Origin: Phoenix dactylifera | Taxonomy: Eukaryota; Streptophyta; Magnoliopsida; Arecales; Arecaceae | Reading direction: 5' to 3' | Length of the DNA: 64,000 bases | Assembly: GCF_009389715.1 (NCBI RefSeq) | Contig: NC_052397.1 | Span: 11,791,595 to 11,855,594, forward strand | Part shown: positions 10,459 through 24,450 of the stretch, in pieces | Layout of the letters: every line of letters begins with the position of its first letter | Numbering within the stretch: the first letter of the stretch is position 1 | Notes under the pieces: generated by a model | Told to the model about the DNA's origin: nothing | The model's input: the letters and a program-made list of their open reading frames with translations, nothing else | Database searches by the model: none | Program-made: the position numbers and the translations under genes

Positions 10459-13400
10459 ATGGGGATGCTCTTCGTAGAGTCGCTGCCCGGGCCGAAGGTC
10501 TTCAAGTGCGGGCGCTGCAAGGTCGATTCGGCCTCGCACGATGCCATCATCTCCAAGGACTTCAGCGGGCGGTATGGTCGAGCTTATCTTTTCAAGAGCG
10601 TGTGAGTTGTCCTTTTCCTCACCTTGAACTTTTTCTTTTGATTTTAATTTTGGTCTTTTTGGAGACGTTTTTGGTTTGGGTTTCTTGGGAAATTTGATTG
10701 CTTCTACTATTATGTTAATGAGGATTGCTGCTATACGATTGCTGCCTCTTTATTGATGCACTGATGCTGGGATTTTCGTAATTTGGATTGTGTGAGTTAC
10801 TAAATGGTGCGGGTATATAGTGTTTACATTTCCAATTAGCCTGAAGTGGATCTTGGATAGGCAGATTATAAATCTTATTCTAAAAGAGTTTTTGCTGATG
10901 GTGTATGGCTCGAAGTTGATTGGTTGGACGTGAATCTGTCTATCTGGATTGCGTTTAGCATTTATTTGACAAAGATCTTTTCTTTGTAAGGATGCATGGA
11001 TGGAAACAGGCTGCTATGATTTCACTAATGAATGACGATGAAAACAACATGAGATAAGATTTTATTAGAATCCTGTAAGCATCTATATTTTTAGGTTGCC
11101 TGGTAGCAATTTTCCAGCATATGCCTGGATTGGAGGATACAGATTGCGGAGTGAATGACTGCTGTAATGTCAGATGTCAGATGAAGTTCAAGAAACATTC
11201 GTCACCATGAAAAAAGAGATTGTAGAAGATTTCGAAAGATGATGGTAACCTGTAGGAGGAAATAAAAGGGTATCAGTGCGGCAATGTTTGTCATCAAAAA
11301 ATGAAAAAATTGTATTGCTTAAAGTGTGGTTGGTGGTGAAAAAGATGCCAACAAGAATTCATTTGGCACACATTTTATTAACATTTGAATCTATGATTGT
11401 CTCCCTGAATTGTTGCTGGAAAGATTTTTACATTTTGAAAGGCTGCAGATTTACTGGATATTTGTTTGACTTTCTATAGAGAGTAGCTCTCTAAGCTGAT
11501 TAGTCATACATTGATTGTTAATTTTTACCTGGTTAGCTGCACATTGTCCCCTAATAAGACATGGTGGGAAATAGAAAGCTCAATATGAAATTGCAACATA
11601 ATTGTTATAAGTTAACCTAGTTTTCTCTTTTTCAGTTAAGAAAGTCTCTTAGTGCTATCTCTGATATGATTTAATACTTAATGCAGCCTATCAAACATGT
11701 ATATACTGCTATAAGACGAAGTAACATATTTGGGATTACTCTGTTACCTGTTGAGAAACTACAAAAACTTAGGCCTATAGAATCAGTCGGTAGAAGTTCT
11801 AATCCAACCTTTTATTACCCTCCTTGTTTGTAAGGTTGAGTATTTTCTTTATTTAGGCAATTTAAACCCTCGATAAGGTTTCTGATACCAGTCCTTCACC
11901 AATATGGTACTTTTGAGGAAACTACAGTATTGTTCTTAGAGGAAGTAAAGTCAATAACATGTTAAATATATATTCAATAGAATCATGCCACATCCTTTTT
12001 AAATTTTCAGTTCAACAACCCAATGAGCAAAAGAGATTCTAAAGCTGGATTATGCCTAGAGTTTCTAAAGTGGCCATATAAGGGGAGACCTTGCTGTCTA
12101 GGAAATCATTTAGCAATGATTCTATATTCCTTTTTCTCGTAATGTTATAGTAGGGGTACCAATTAGGTCTGGTCAAACCAAATATGAGTTGGGTTAGATT
12201 AAAGATAGGTCAAACATATATTAACCCTAAACCAACCTGTTTATCAAATAGGTCAAAAAATCAAACCCGAACCTGAACATTTTACTGGCAAGGTAACCCA
12301 ACTCGATCTACAACAAGTGGAACCAAGTTAAATGGATTAAACGGGTTAAGCATTGCCACCCCTATGTTATAGTTTAGAAAATGCTGACCTATCTGATTAT
12401 AAGCTATTTCGAATGCTGTATTGCTATGAATGATAACTATTGAAGCTCATGCCTATCTCTTGGCACCGATAAGTCCCCAAGGCCTGATCGAGAATTTATT
12501 TCATTGCAATTATGAATTATCCACAAATCTGTTATATTGTTAGCTAAGATAAGATAGATCTACAATCAAACACTTGAATGATCTGAGTCCTTTTGGTTCA
12601 GTTGCATCTTGTTTAAAGTAAATGGGATTGCACTTATAGAAAGACTTTCTGACTTTTTGTTTAGTTAGAACTCTATAAATGCAAAAGAAAAATTGGAAAT
12701 TTTTTCATCTTCCAGTCTGTATATCTAGACCATCTCATACATAACATTTCTCATCTCATAATTTTCCACAATTTGATTTGAACTCATAATGCTTCTCCGA
12801 AGTTTTCCTAAGTACTGCTTATCTATAGTTTGTTCTCAGTATTTTATGAACTTATATGCTTTTTTCCTTGACTAATTGGATGTCCTAATGTTCAACTTCT
12901 ATGCCTTTTTAAATTTGTTTTTTTTCTGCCCATGCAACTTGTATTTAGTTACTTCCAAAAGCGGCATTCCGTACTGAACCGGACGTACGAAGCATACTGT
13001 ACCGTACTGGTTCTTTACTGATATGCAATACGGGAGGTGTATGACACTCGGTATGCTAAACCAGCCTCTGTACCGGATGTACCGACAATGACATGGTGGC
13101 ATCGGTATGGGGCCCGGTACCGAGACAACGTATCTTAGTTACTTCAGTTATAGTCATTGGATGTGCTATTAACAGATCTATTCTATGTTCTTATAACATT
13201 TGAATCAGCATTTGTTGACCTAGATTTTGTTATATTTACTTCCTAAGATAGCTTTCCTTCAAAATTACATTCATGGTTTTCATTATCTTATATTGGCAAT
13301 TTTAAGTGTTCGTGGATGAAGAATAGTTTGTTATCTAAGAATTCAGATAATGTAACTTTCTTTGTCATTTTTTGATAAATACTTTTACGTTCATATTTTC

Positions 13401-16400
13401 TCTGTTAGTGCTGCAGAAGCATAGAGATTTATGGCAAAGTTTTTGTCCATATTGTGTAATGCATTTGTTCATAGAACTGATTTTCAACTAGATTGATTTT
13501 TGCTTTTATTTTGGTAATAAAAGTTTTGGATCTTCCATAATGTAATTATGTAAAATTATAATTAATTGGATCCTCTTTAATATAGAGTTATAATTATTAT
13601 TATTAATCTATGGTTTATCCAAGATGCATTATTTTGTGAACAGAATCCAGATTTTTTTTATTCTAATCATTTGTTATCATTTTGATTCCCTTTGATGATT
13701 CAATATTGAATTCTAGGATCCGAAGCTCTTAGTGCAGCCATGTATTTCTGTAGTTTCTTTGAGCACCATCTGTATGTGATAATTCTTGTTAAATAAAAGG
13801 ATATCTAGTATAGCATAAAGTTGTAATGCTAACCCAGCTGGGGACCTTATCTGGCATTGAATAGTTGAAGTCCAGATTGGGCAAGTTGTATTCGGCTTTT
13901 CTCACATGATACAATTTTCCTTCCTGGAATGGCTTGAAGAAGAAGCTTTCCTTATTCCTGTCCTATACAATACATGTATATATCTGCTATATTTACATCA
14001 GTTACCTGATTGTATTACCAGAATTTTGCTTAGAGATATATGCAGCTACGAGATTCTGACTTTGGTGAATGTTGCTAGATCTATATTATGAATTAATATC
14101 TAAAAGAAAAGGTGAACCAACTTGCTATATTGATATGTCATTTTTAGGGAACACATGCTTCAAGCTTATTAACTAGAGGATCCAGGGAACATTTTGAATT
14201 GTGTAAAGCTTGCATTTCTGTCTTCTAGACTATTTTATTTCTCTTGAGGGACAGGATAGCATTACATCTTTGTAGGTGCTAGCAGCATTCTTTCCCCGGA
14301 ATATGGATTTTGTATAATTTATTTTTGCTTGATGTCTATATAAGATGCAGAACTATATCACTAGTGTACTGTGGAAACCAACATTGAAATCAAAATAGGG
14401 CAGAACTGTATCACTAGTGTAGTGTGGAAGTCAAAAAGCCAAATCAAAATAAACCAAAAAGCCAAATCTTTATTTGAGAATATTACTTCGCTAGTGATAT
14501 CTTGGTGAACGTGCACTTCAGCTCTTTTCTCAGAAAGAAAAGGAGGGAAAATAAAGATCATGTGCTTTCGCTCGCATCATAAGTTTCTTTTGCATATCTT
14601 TTTACTTATCTCTAGAATAACTAGGAATTGAAGTCATCAGCTGGATTATCAATTTATGATGGTTTTGCCTTTAAAACACAATCTATCATTTCATTGATAT
14701 ATTGCTGCCCATGTCAAATTTTTGATGTTTTTGTTGATTTAGACCTTTGACTATGAAGGTTTGCCACCTGATTCTCACATTCAAAATTTACATATTTGAG
14801 AATATTTTAGTTTTTTATTGAGGCAAAAAAGTTCTTCAAAAACATATATTCTGGAGATTCCTCCTTTGTGTATTCCTTCATTTGAAGATTATCTTTTTAT
14901 AAAGCTGTTACATCAAGAAAAACACATGGAAATCAAATAATGTTTGATTTATTTTGGTATTGCAATTGGGAAAACTTATATGGTGGATCTTCTTTTTTTA
15001 AACTTCTATCTTGAACATTTATTATGAACTTTCAGGGTGAACATTTCCTTGGGTCCCAATGAGGATCGCTATCTCTTGACTGGATTACACACTGTGAATG
15101 ACATCTACTGTAGCTGCTGCCAACAAATTCTGGGTTGGAGATATGTAAGTGTGAAGACAAATTAATCTTTCACTTTATTTCTTCTGAATACCTATCTTCA
15201 TATTCATATGCTTATATGTGGGTGAAATATTATAGTAGACATATTTATTAGTGCTCCTTTCATTTCTCCTTTCTATCAGTACACCTGTGGATGATGGTAA
15301 ATCACCATTGAAACAAATTATGCTAATAATGTGGCATACTTGACAGCAGAGACTTTCAAGTATACCTTCTGCCTTTTTTTCTTTATCTCGAAAACCTGCA
15401 AACTCATTCTAGTGACTGCTTTTAGAAAGATATATTACGTTTATTTAACTTTATTTAACAGTTTATGAATGTAGAAATGCACCATTATTATAAGTTCGTA
15501 TGAACAGATCAAAATTACATTTCAAATGTTCTTTAGACTCCTATGGATTGATGAATGCAGCAGTGTTTAAGCAAGTCGAAGGCAACTCTTTCCTTTTCAT
15601 TTCCCAAATTTTCCTAACTGAGGATTCTAAGCAGTACATAGTTATGTTAATGTAAAGACTACAAGTATAACAGCTAATTGCACATGCATATTAATTTATT
15701 GCACATAGGTTATTTACCATTTTAAATCATTATTGAAATTTTTGTTTTTGAGGGGTTTTCTCTCTTGATTTGTTCTGCTTTCAAATGGTTTACCTTCAGT
15801 GGAAAATTTTGAAAGTGCGGAAAATATAAACAATCTACAAGCCCCACATCATCTATCCCTGATGGAACTATGAAAATTCTGACAAGCTACATTGCATGCT
15901 TGTAAAGGCATCATATAAGTGCTTCTAAAGAGTGGTAAATGGTAATAATGTGTTTAACCTTTTTTTTAGAAAAATAATTTTTTGTGAGAATGTGATGATA
16001 TACTTGGAGGCTGAGTAGTGCCTTTCTTCTTTAAGTTGTCAGAAAGATTCAAATATTACTTCTGAAGCATCTTTCAATGGTATTTCTTTTAGAAATTCAG
16101 GATTTTTGTTTGTTACATTAATTTGTCATGCTCACATTTACTTGCATCCCCTGAAACCAGTCTTTAGGGGATAGAATGTGGGAGTTTGTTCTCTGGATGT
16201 GATATGTCAGTTCACCTACATTGATTTGGTTGCTCCTTCAGTTATGCACTTGCCTTTTTTATTATAAAATATATTTGCTGCCTTCTGTATGTAACTTCAC
16301 ACTTTTTTTCATGATTTGGTGCTTAATCAAGTGTTCAAGAAAAAGTGGAAATGAACTCCAGGAAACATCTATCTAGGGCAATGTACTGTAGTCGCTCTGG

Positions 16401-19400
16401 AAACTTCCTGGAATGCAGGAAACTGCTGCTCAAACAAGCTTTTCTTGGACATATGTTATACTTCTCTATGGATTTGTGATCCTTCAACAGAATGCTTGTT
16501 TGAGTAGGGCTGGCAGTTGATTGAGACTGTTTATGTTTGGTTTAATCAAAGAAGAAAATAAAAAAAAGCTTAACTCAAGCCTGACCTTTATTTGACCAAG
16601 CACTAGACCTTGCATAGGTTCTGGACTTGCTAGCTCAATTTATCAAGGCTTAAAAATTTGAAAAATAATAAAATCAATGATGAAATTAAAAACTATATCC
16701 CACCAATGACTTCCCTCAATTCCTGCCCCCGCCCCTCCTCCTCCTCCCCACATGCAATTCTACCCCTCCAGCGCCAGCCCACTTTCTTCTCTCCCTACTT
16801 CGCAACCTGCCCCTTTTCCATTCAAAGACTACCTGGCCTTGCCTCTTAATTCCTTCTTATGAACTAAAATTGGCTTAGGCTTTGGGCTTGCAACTTGGTA
16901 CGGGTGTAGTTGGTGTTAGTGTTGATGGAGAGGGGCCTCCTTCCCTCTCTCTCTCACACACACTGGCTTAGGGTTGGGGCTTGCAACAATCAAGTTCCTT
17001 GGTTGTGGTGTAGTGGGTGCTAGTATTGGGGTAAAGTTCTCACCTTCCGCCCCCCTTCCCCCTTAACCTCATACTCTCTCTGTTCATATGTGGCTCTCCT
17101 CATTCTTGCTCGACCAAGTTGGTCTGTAAGCTTGCTTATAACCAGGTAAAGTTCAAGTTGACCCAAATTTTGGCTGCCTAGTGGAAAAGTATGACCTCTT
17201 AAACTTTTTAGGGATTTTAGTTCTCCATGAGTTAATTGGACATCTGGAGCTTGCTTATCAAAGTTAATAGAATCATTTAACTTTTAATTTGTTTTTCTTT
17301 CTTTCAAGTATCATTTGGCTGAAATTGGAATATGATGGTTTGCATTTACCTTGGAAACCTTTGTCACTACCTTCAAAATTTCTTTGAAGGGCCTGGACTT
17401 TGTATGTTGGCTAGCATTCTTCAAGTCTCAAGTTTTAGCAATTTTATTGGTTTGCTCTACTTAATGCTAGAGATGCTGAAATTACTAGTGTATTTTTGTT
17501 ACCTTTAGCATAATTTTATTAATGTTCTTTAGTTTTCACCTTTTATTCTCCTTAGTTTGAAAATTTATGTACAACAGATCTTATTATTTTGGTTGTTGGG
17601 CTCTCAACTTACCCCTTTTTGACTTCTTGTGCTTGATTGGATTTACTTTGATACACTATGAACATTTTACTGCTTGAAGGACCCCATTGATGATCCTGGG
17701 CTTTGTAATGTTGCTTTTGCCTTTAAAAAAATGGTTTTCACCTCTGTACCACAAAATAATGGTTTTCACCTCTATCTTGTTTTTTGTTCTTCATAGTCCA
17801 AAGCTTCTGGTGTCATACTTGCTCTTCTCAAGCACTCTCTTTTGTTGCTGCAGTTGTTGTTCTTGATTCTTATACTTTCTAGACCTTTTAGTTGTCAAAT
17901 CATGGTGGAAATTAGACTTCTTAACTGATTCTTGACATGTCTCTTGTTACCTTTTGTATCTTTGCTCAACCAAAGTGAACCCATCATCATGATCCACCAT
18001 GGCTAATTGCATCCTACGGGTTCTCGACTTGTTAGTTGAAACAGGTAGGTTGTCAAGATGATGAGTTTGATTACAAACCTAACAGTCCTCTAGACTTCAC
18101 TATTCTTAAAATGTTTTATGTACTCTAGACTCCTTTTCAAATGTTTGTTGGCCCCTCTCTCTTTCTGCGCGCGCGCGCTTGCTCGCTCCTTTTTCTCTGG
18201 GTTTTCAGGCTCTATTGTACCTTTCTTCTCCATTGAGCCTGCATTTCTTTAGAATGACCTACACATTGATTGTAGAAACGAGTCGTAAGAGAGATCTGGA
18301 TCAAATCTTCTGTTACCAGGTGCAAATCATTCACTTGTTGTGCTCTCTCTCTCTCTCTCTCTCTCTCCATCTCCTCCTCCTCTCACTGATATGGATTATG
18401 GACAACAGGATTTTAATGACTATTCTATGTTTGATGCATCTACTTAAAAATGGTGCTTATCACGTTTGGCTGATGAATGACTCTTGTTCAGTATAGTTCT
18501 GGCAGCTGCTGTTTCCATTATGATCCTCTGTCCTGTGATGAAGCTCTCTTGGGTCCAAAGTGGCAAACCACCATCTATGAGAAGCTTTAAGGTTCTTAAT
18601 AGGCACATACACGTATGCACACTTGTAATCATTCAGCCAGCATGCAATCATTCTTTGAGATGTAGGGTGAAGAACTACCTTTAGGATTTGGAGAAGTAGA
18701 TTGCAGTTGCACCACTTCAGCCAGATGATGCCATTTTGCAACACAGTCAGATTCGAGCCGAAGGAGGTACACTTTTTGCTTAGGAACAGCAGAGAGTGAG
18801 CTAGCATGCATGATTTGTAGCATAGCATAATAACCATCAAGCGTTATTCCAACAGTTCCGTATTGGCTTTATGGATGCTTATTTATTAATCAGTAAACAT
18901 AATTTGTAGCATATGCAGCTAGAATTACTACAATTATATAGCAGGACCCTGTAGGGTATGTTTCTATCTCAGAAATAAATGAGTCTATGAATGCGAATGG
19001 CTGTGACTGAATGAAAATTGTGATCCAAACTAAGCTCCTTTTAGTGTATATAGCAACAGGACAACAGAATTTTAGATGCCTATGTGATGCTGAGTGATAA
19101 AGACCATGAAGCTTTGAAGTGGTTGTGGTGACTAAGGGGCATTTTTTGCGATATTGTGTATAATAATATATTCAAAGTTGCCTTTGGTAGTCTCATCAGA
19201 GCATAAAAGCTTATGTTTATGTATTAAGTGTTATAAACTAGTATTTTTTGTTATGGGGCATTTTGTACTTCTATGCCACCATACTTGTAAGTAGGTGATA
19301 GATGCTCTTTGTTGTTAATTAGTTCTGGTTTTGTGGGCTTTAGCCAGATGGCTTAGATCCTTTCGCAAAACTGGACTTGGATAAGAAGTGTTTCTTGTCA

Positions 19401-19811
19401 ACATGTTTCTAGTTGCTTTTCAAAAACTGAAATCGTACTTGGACTCTTTTCATTAAATATTTTCATCGAATAAGTTGGCTGCCACAATGTCCATGAAATC
19501 TGAAACATTTTATTTCACGTAAACTTGGATATTAGATTGAATATCAAATATTTTAATTGCAAAAAATGTTATTTATGTTTAGTCTAGCTGATTACACAAG
19601 GCATTTTTTTTCCTTCTTCCATCTGATTACAGGTTCTTTCCTGGTTTTAATCACTTTATTATGTTTAATTGGTTGTTCATGCAGTATTTTTTGTTTTTGT
19701 CTCTCTTTTTTTACATGTATATTGCAGGAGAAGGCATATGAGGAAAGTCAGAAGTACAAAGAAGGGAAGTACATCCTAGAGAAGGCTAGGATGTTGAAGG
19801 AGGGCTGGTGA
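10459..19811 (+). CDS. Yippee-like zinc-binding protein
   Basis: Three exons, 10459-10601, 15036-15144 and 19728-19811, join in phase to a 111-residue protein starting [17 protein letters not shown] and ending ARMLKEGW. Both introns are canonical (GTGAGT...TTTCAG and GTAAGT...TTGCAG). The Yippee signature C-x2-C-x52-C-x2-C is exact: C17, C20, C73 and C76, which bind one zinc ion in a beta-rich Mis18/cereblon-like fold. Other family blocks are [16 protein letters not shown] and [13 protein letters not shown]. The length matches plant Yippee-like proteins. Their role is poorly defined; animal members occur in nucleus and centrosome and some join E3 ligase complexes. The start codon is the first ATG after the TATA box and precedes the conserved FKCGRC block. 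The introns (4434 and 4583 bp) carry transposon insertions. The identity is secure; the exact function is not. Confidence 0.95.
12151..12363. mobile_element. hAT-type MITE in Yippee intron 1
   Basis: Begins TAGGGGTACCAAT and ends ATTGCCACCCCT, imperfect terminal inverted repeats of the TAGGGGTGGCAA kind common in plant hAT elements. It is flanked by 9-bp direct repeats ATGTTATAG (12142-12150 and 12364-12372). At 213 bp with no ORF it is non-autonomous. hAT elements usually make 8-bp duplications, so the ninth base may be chance. Confidence 0.8.
12956..13134. mobile_element. TSD-flanked repeat with GTACCG motifs
   Basis: A GC-richer 179-bp block inside the AT-rich intron with many partial palindromes of the GGTACCG/CCGTAC type. 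It is flanked by perfect 11-bp direct repeats TTAGTTACTTC (12945-12955 and 13135-13145), so it is an insertion. No clear terminal inverted repeat or poly-A tail was seen, so its class is open. Confidence 0.6.
13146..15035 (+). other. Rest of Yippee intron 1
   Basis: T-rich intron sequence without recognisable genes. A 54-bp segment is duplicated in tandem at about 14347-14454 with several differences (each copy has CAGAACT-TATCACTAGTGTA). Bases 10602-12141 and 12373-12944 are likewise plain intron. Confidence 0.5.
15145..19727 (+). other. Yippee intron 2
   Basis: T-rich intron. A C/T-rich stretch at about 16700-17090 contains two diverged copies of a segment around GGGCTTGCAAC. Alternating GC dinucleotides are at 18168-18178 and a CT run at about 18342-18367. 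Open frames between 18179 and 18840 on both strands show no protein family motif. Confidence 0.5.
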
Positions 19812-19964
19812 TGTATGAATGAGCTGGACTAGGAGAACAAACCTAGATGTGTATCTAACTGTGTAGTGATAGAAAATCCCAACTGGGGCTGTCAAAAATG
19901 AATCCAGTCAGGGACATCTCGGAAGTGATCACTAGAAACTCAAAACATTCTTGCTTGATTATGA

Positions 19965-19970
19965 AATAAA
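19965..19970 (+). terminator. Poly(A) signal of the Yippee-like gene
   Basis: AATAAA lies 154 bp after the stop codon in a T-rich 3' region, a normal distance for a plant 3' UTR. Confidence 0.55.
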
Positions 19971-20544
19971 AGACTGATTGGTTTTAAGTAGTCAATTATT
20001 GTTGTCTTATTCATTTGGTTTAGTTTCTCATCTGGTAGGGTTAATTAATCCTGGAATTTCATGTGATGTTTGGTGACGATTATTATTTCTCAACTGTTAT
20101 ATTGTTTTCTCAGATCTCTTTATCTAGATCAGAATTAATAACTCTTTGCTGCTGGAAATGTTGATGGCCACAGTTTGTAGGATTTTTTATCAGGAAGTTC
20201 CCTAATAATATGATCATCTGGGTTGGCATTGTTGGTAACGATCTCTTTAGCAGATGGAAGTTTTATTTCTGATTGTGGTATATTTTATCTTCAATATGTA
20301 TTCACTTCATCGGCATTGTAGGCATAGATATTGCCAGATTGTCGTTCTGCATGAGAAGTTAGCTAGAACGATCAGAACTTTCACATAACAATTGCTCTGT
20401 CTTGATACGATCTTGAAGTTATCAATGGTGGATCTTCAGCAAGCTGAATATTGTACTCGCCTAGATGAAGGAGCGTGCGTGCCTCTGAAAAATTAATAAA
20501 TTTATTTATTAAGAAAAAGGAGGGGATTATCCCTCACCCAGCTA

Positions 20545-20770
20545 TAGGGTGCACATGGGTCGGGTGGGGTCGAGTTTTGAGTGACCCGACATGAGCCAGT
20601 TTTTCGTTCGGGTTCTAATTTTAGACTCAGATCTGACCCAATTAAAGATCAAGTCGGGTTCACAGGTATAATTTTTGACCTAACATATCATTTGGGTTGG
20701 ATTGGGTCCATATATAATCCGGACCCGACTCAAAAAATACGGGTCCGGGTTAGGTTAGAAAAGCAGTGCA
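20545..20770. repeat. Probable MITE fragment
   Basis: Starts TAGGGTGCACATGGGTCGGG and is rich in GGGTC/GACCC-type words (CCCGAC, GGTCCGGG). That composition is typical of dispersed hAT-like MITEs in plants. The far end is degraded and no target duplication was found. Bases 19971-20544 hold nothing recognisable. Confidence 0.35.
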
Positions 20771-21779
20771 CATATTTTGCAGTAAAACATCGCGAGATAC
20801 TGTAAGATCAAAGCACCGGCAACATCATGAGATGTTGCTCAGAAAAAAGAAAAAAATGAAACATCTTCTCATAATGCATAACCATCTCTGAAGTCTAACA
20901 TGCGAAGAACAACTCTTTCAAAACATGTAAAATAGCTTCACATCAAGTAATTAATAAAGAATCAGAATAGCTTCCCATCTTTGCAATAAACCTTCCACCA
21001 AGTCTTCGAAATATGTAAAATAGCTTTGAAACGAAAAAAAAAGGAAACAGGAAATGCTACCATGTAATTCCTTCGTGACCCTTCATGTAATTCAGCATCA
21101 TGATGCATCATGTTTACATCAAGACAAGTAGGCATATACATCACAGTCTCATCATCATGTTCAGTGAGTTTTAGAATTACATAATTAAGAATATGCATAA
21201 TGAACCACAATTTCCTCAATATAAAGTGACCTACAAAGAACAAAAATGCCTTGAATGCTGCTGCGAGGTAGAACTACCTATACAAAATTTGTTAAAAATC
21301 TATTCGACCACAGCTAAAAGATCACCTGCTCGGCAGAAACAATACTTTACATCTTTATCCTCCATGGCTTCAGTTAATAAGCACCCATACAACTATAGAA
21401 AAAAATAATAGATATAATTAACTATGCATAAAAAGCACAATATTCTTAACAATGTAAACATAATAATGAAGATGATTATTACCACATACCAGCATAAGCT
21501 AATCATCAATATTAATAACAACAGCAGTTTCATAATTTTCAACCTTGTATTTTGTATGAGGAGGTGGAACATCTACAAATGAAAAAAATACAAAATTAAA
21601 AATCTCAAAGTTTTAAAGCACTAGTACAAGATAAAATTTATGAATGTTCTAGAAATTGAACCTATAAGATAAGGCAAGATGTTTCGAAGCCAATTTTATG
21701 TACATATCAATACCTCAATTGTATTCGGAGATAGACTACTATGAAAATCATCAAAAACCTACCAACAGTGCTGAAGGCA
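20771..21779. other. AT-rich intergenic, nothing recognised
   Basis: No motif-bearing ORF, RNA gene or repeat boundary was recognised. It adjoins the hAT transposase remnant and may be part of that element's 3' end. Confidence 0.35.
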
Positions 21780-23200
21780 GACTCATATGCAAAGGTAGAA
21801 ATTTTTGATTATCAAGATATTATGTACCATCTTAGACAATATTAGATATTTTGATTCATTGAATCTCCAATACTGTAGAATATCAAAATTTTGATCTTCT
21901 AATGGATAAACCTGCTCAAAAAAATTACATGGCAAGTTATTTTTATTAGTATTATTGACTCATATTTTAATGTACGCATCCATATTAGAGATCATAAAAT
22001 ACCTTTTCTTCCAAATAGGTCTCTAATTCTGACTTGGATGGTTGGGTAATTTTTTCTTCTTGGATAAATTCTTCAGTTATGCATAAAACAATTCTCATCT
22101 TCTCTACTTTGGGATGTAGACACCATCTCCTCCACTTGAACATGAGAGACATTTGCATCATATAAAATTGTATAATTATCATAAAAAGTTTGAAGAACAT
22201 CACATACTTTGATCTCAAATGAAGCACGATCACCATTACCATAGATTTTCTAAAAGCAATACCTAATAAGCTTCATCTTATGTCTTGGATCAAAACAACC
22301 CCTATAGCAATGAGAGCATTCCTTCTAATACTTGTCAAATTTTTCTTGCATCTTTAAGACTATCATCATCACAACTGCATTTGAACTCCTAGATTCTTCA
22401 ATCAAGAACATATATATTCTCCAAATTTCATAGAAATACAAATTTGCAGTTTGATTTTTTGTTTGTGAAAAAATTTCAATTATAAGATGGAAAACTTTTA
22501 AAAAGTTAAAATAATGATGCCTTGAGACTAATCTTTCTCAGTTGGCGTATCTTCAAAATTAGGATCCTAGGCCACAAGTCGCACAAATATATCGTTAAAT
22601 TGTATAGCATCATTTAACATGAGATACGTAGAATTCCAACGAATATTTTCTTACCCTTCATCTTGAATTGTTTCACAATTTCCATAAATAATTCCAACCT
22701 TGCTTGAAATAATTTTATATATTTAACAGCCTCGCGGATCCTATGAATAGCACCCTCCACTACTTCAACCCATCCTTCACAATCAAATTAAGAATATATG
22801 CACAGCAGCAACGCACATTAAAGAATTCACCATTTAAGAGTAAATCTTTTATAAATTATTTTTGAAGTTCTGTTACTACAACTGTATTTGCTGACAAATT
22901 ATCAAAGGTGATTGAACCCAACCTTCTCTCAATTTTCCAAAATAAATTATAGCTAGCTATACAATCACTAATGACTAAACCCATATGTGGTGAAGGAACC
23001 AACTTAAAATTGTTAATATGCTTTTTAAGTTTTCAATCATTAGTGATGTAATGTGCAGTGAAACACATGTATCCCAATGTTTGATTTGATGTTCACATGT
23101 TCAATGTTAGACTGATTCTTTCATAGTTTGTCTTCAACAAATCTTCAAATCTTTGTTTTTTCTTTTGAAGGAATCAGAAGCCAATATTGTTCTTAAAACA
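21780..23200 (-). pseudogene. hAT transposase remnant (RICESLEEPER-like)
   Basis: Read on the minus strand, the fragments follow the order of plant hAT (Ac/RICESLEEPER-type) transposases despite many stops and frameshifts. A segment near 23050-22880 resembles the catalytic-core region with VGSITFDN-like spacing. The block FFNVRCCCAYILNLIVKDG, near 22835-22780, corresponds to the conserved RCxAHxLNLIV motif. AIHRIREAVKYIK follows, then TANLYFYEIWRIY near 22450, FDPRHKMKLIRYC near 22290-22250, and KIYGNGDR. The frame is broken, so no functional transposase is expected. Terminal inverted repeats were not identified. The homology rests on several ordered motifs. Confidence 0.7.
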
Positions 23201-23994
23201 ATATGAAATTATGGTCTAAAATTCCTAATAAATATCTGAAAAGCTGGGTGTTCAACTGTTGTAAATGGCTTACACTTTCTTCTTACACTTTCTTACAGCA
23301 ATTGTTATGTTAAGAAGCTCATTGCATCAATTAAGGGTTCACCTGAGCTGTGTTACTGTGTCACATCTGCTCTCAGCATAATCATCTCTGATCTAATGCA
23401 TCACACTAGGATTTTCATTGATCGAGTGTTGTCTTGAGCACCTAACATATAACCAGAATTCAGTAAGTGAACATGACCCTTGTGTACATTGCAGTTTTGT
23501 TTTTAGTTAAAAAAAGTCTCGAAGTCTCAAAAGTAGATCTTTTAATATAGTAGATGAATTATTACTAAGTTTTATGCGTGTCTGATTTGGTATTGTAGTG
23601 CTTTTCTCATTTAGTTAATACACATTGACATGATTAATTACATGGTTGGAGGAACGACATGCTTGAACTCTTTAGCCCATTCAAATTGGAGTAATTATGG
23701 CTACTATACTCATTAGCACCCCTCCTGCCCTTGTCCTTGGGAGATGTTCTAAGTCTGAATGCTCACAGATTTGAATAGATACTGTCACCTCCACCATTGA
23801 TCTCCGAAAAATAATAATAAAAAAACTACTAGTATGACCTATTTCTTAGTTGGATCTAAATGTTTAAATCTATTCAAATCTAATCTCAAACATCATGACT
23901 CAAAAAAAAAAAATAGCGAGGATAAATGGAGCAGGCTTGCTCTTGGTAAAATTAGTCTTGAATGACAAGTAACTCCTTGGGATGCAATAAATGG
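23201..23994. other. Intergenic, nothing recognised
   Basis: AT-rich sequence upstream of the transposase remnant; it may hold the element's 5' end. No coding motif seen. Confidence 0.3.
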
Positions 23995-24450
23995 CCTAGG
24001 CACAGAAAAAACATATGCCTCTGAATTGCAGAATAACATCATGGCCACAAATGCCAATCAGTCCCAAAAGATGGTATTTTCGAATCAAGTATCTTCATAG
24101 GCGAAAAGAATAAAAATAAATGAATACAAGAAGATAAAAACATAAAGTTTCAATAGGACAATTTACAATAAATAGAATATATGATAGAAAACGCATATCC
24201 CTCTCAAATGCAGAACTCCAGCATGGACAAAACACCAATCAGTCCTGAAAGATGGCATATAGGTACAGGTAATCCTTGGCCAAAAATAATACTAAGAAGA
24301 AGAAGAAAGAGATTTTGACAAGAAAGAAGGAAAACATAAAACTAAAAGATGGAAATCATATATGCCTCAGAATTGCAGAATATCATCCTGGTTACATACA
24401 CCAATCAGTCCCGAAAGATGGTGTACTGATAATAAGCTATCATCACAGGC
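23995..24450. repeat. Three diverged direct repeats
   Basis: A 65-70-bp block recurs near 24007, 24187 and 24351, each containing a form of CAATCAGTCCC-AAAGATGG and TGCAGAA. The intervening sequence (about 100 bp, A-rich, with ACATAAA) is also partly shared. The period is roughly 165-180 bp, so this is an old tandem triplication. Its origin is unknown. Confidence 0.55.

Noticed and set aside
10132..10539. 135-codon minus-strand frame over the Yippee promoter
   Set aside because: It is antisense to the leader and first exon of a secure gene and shows only low-complexity Arg-rich sequence.
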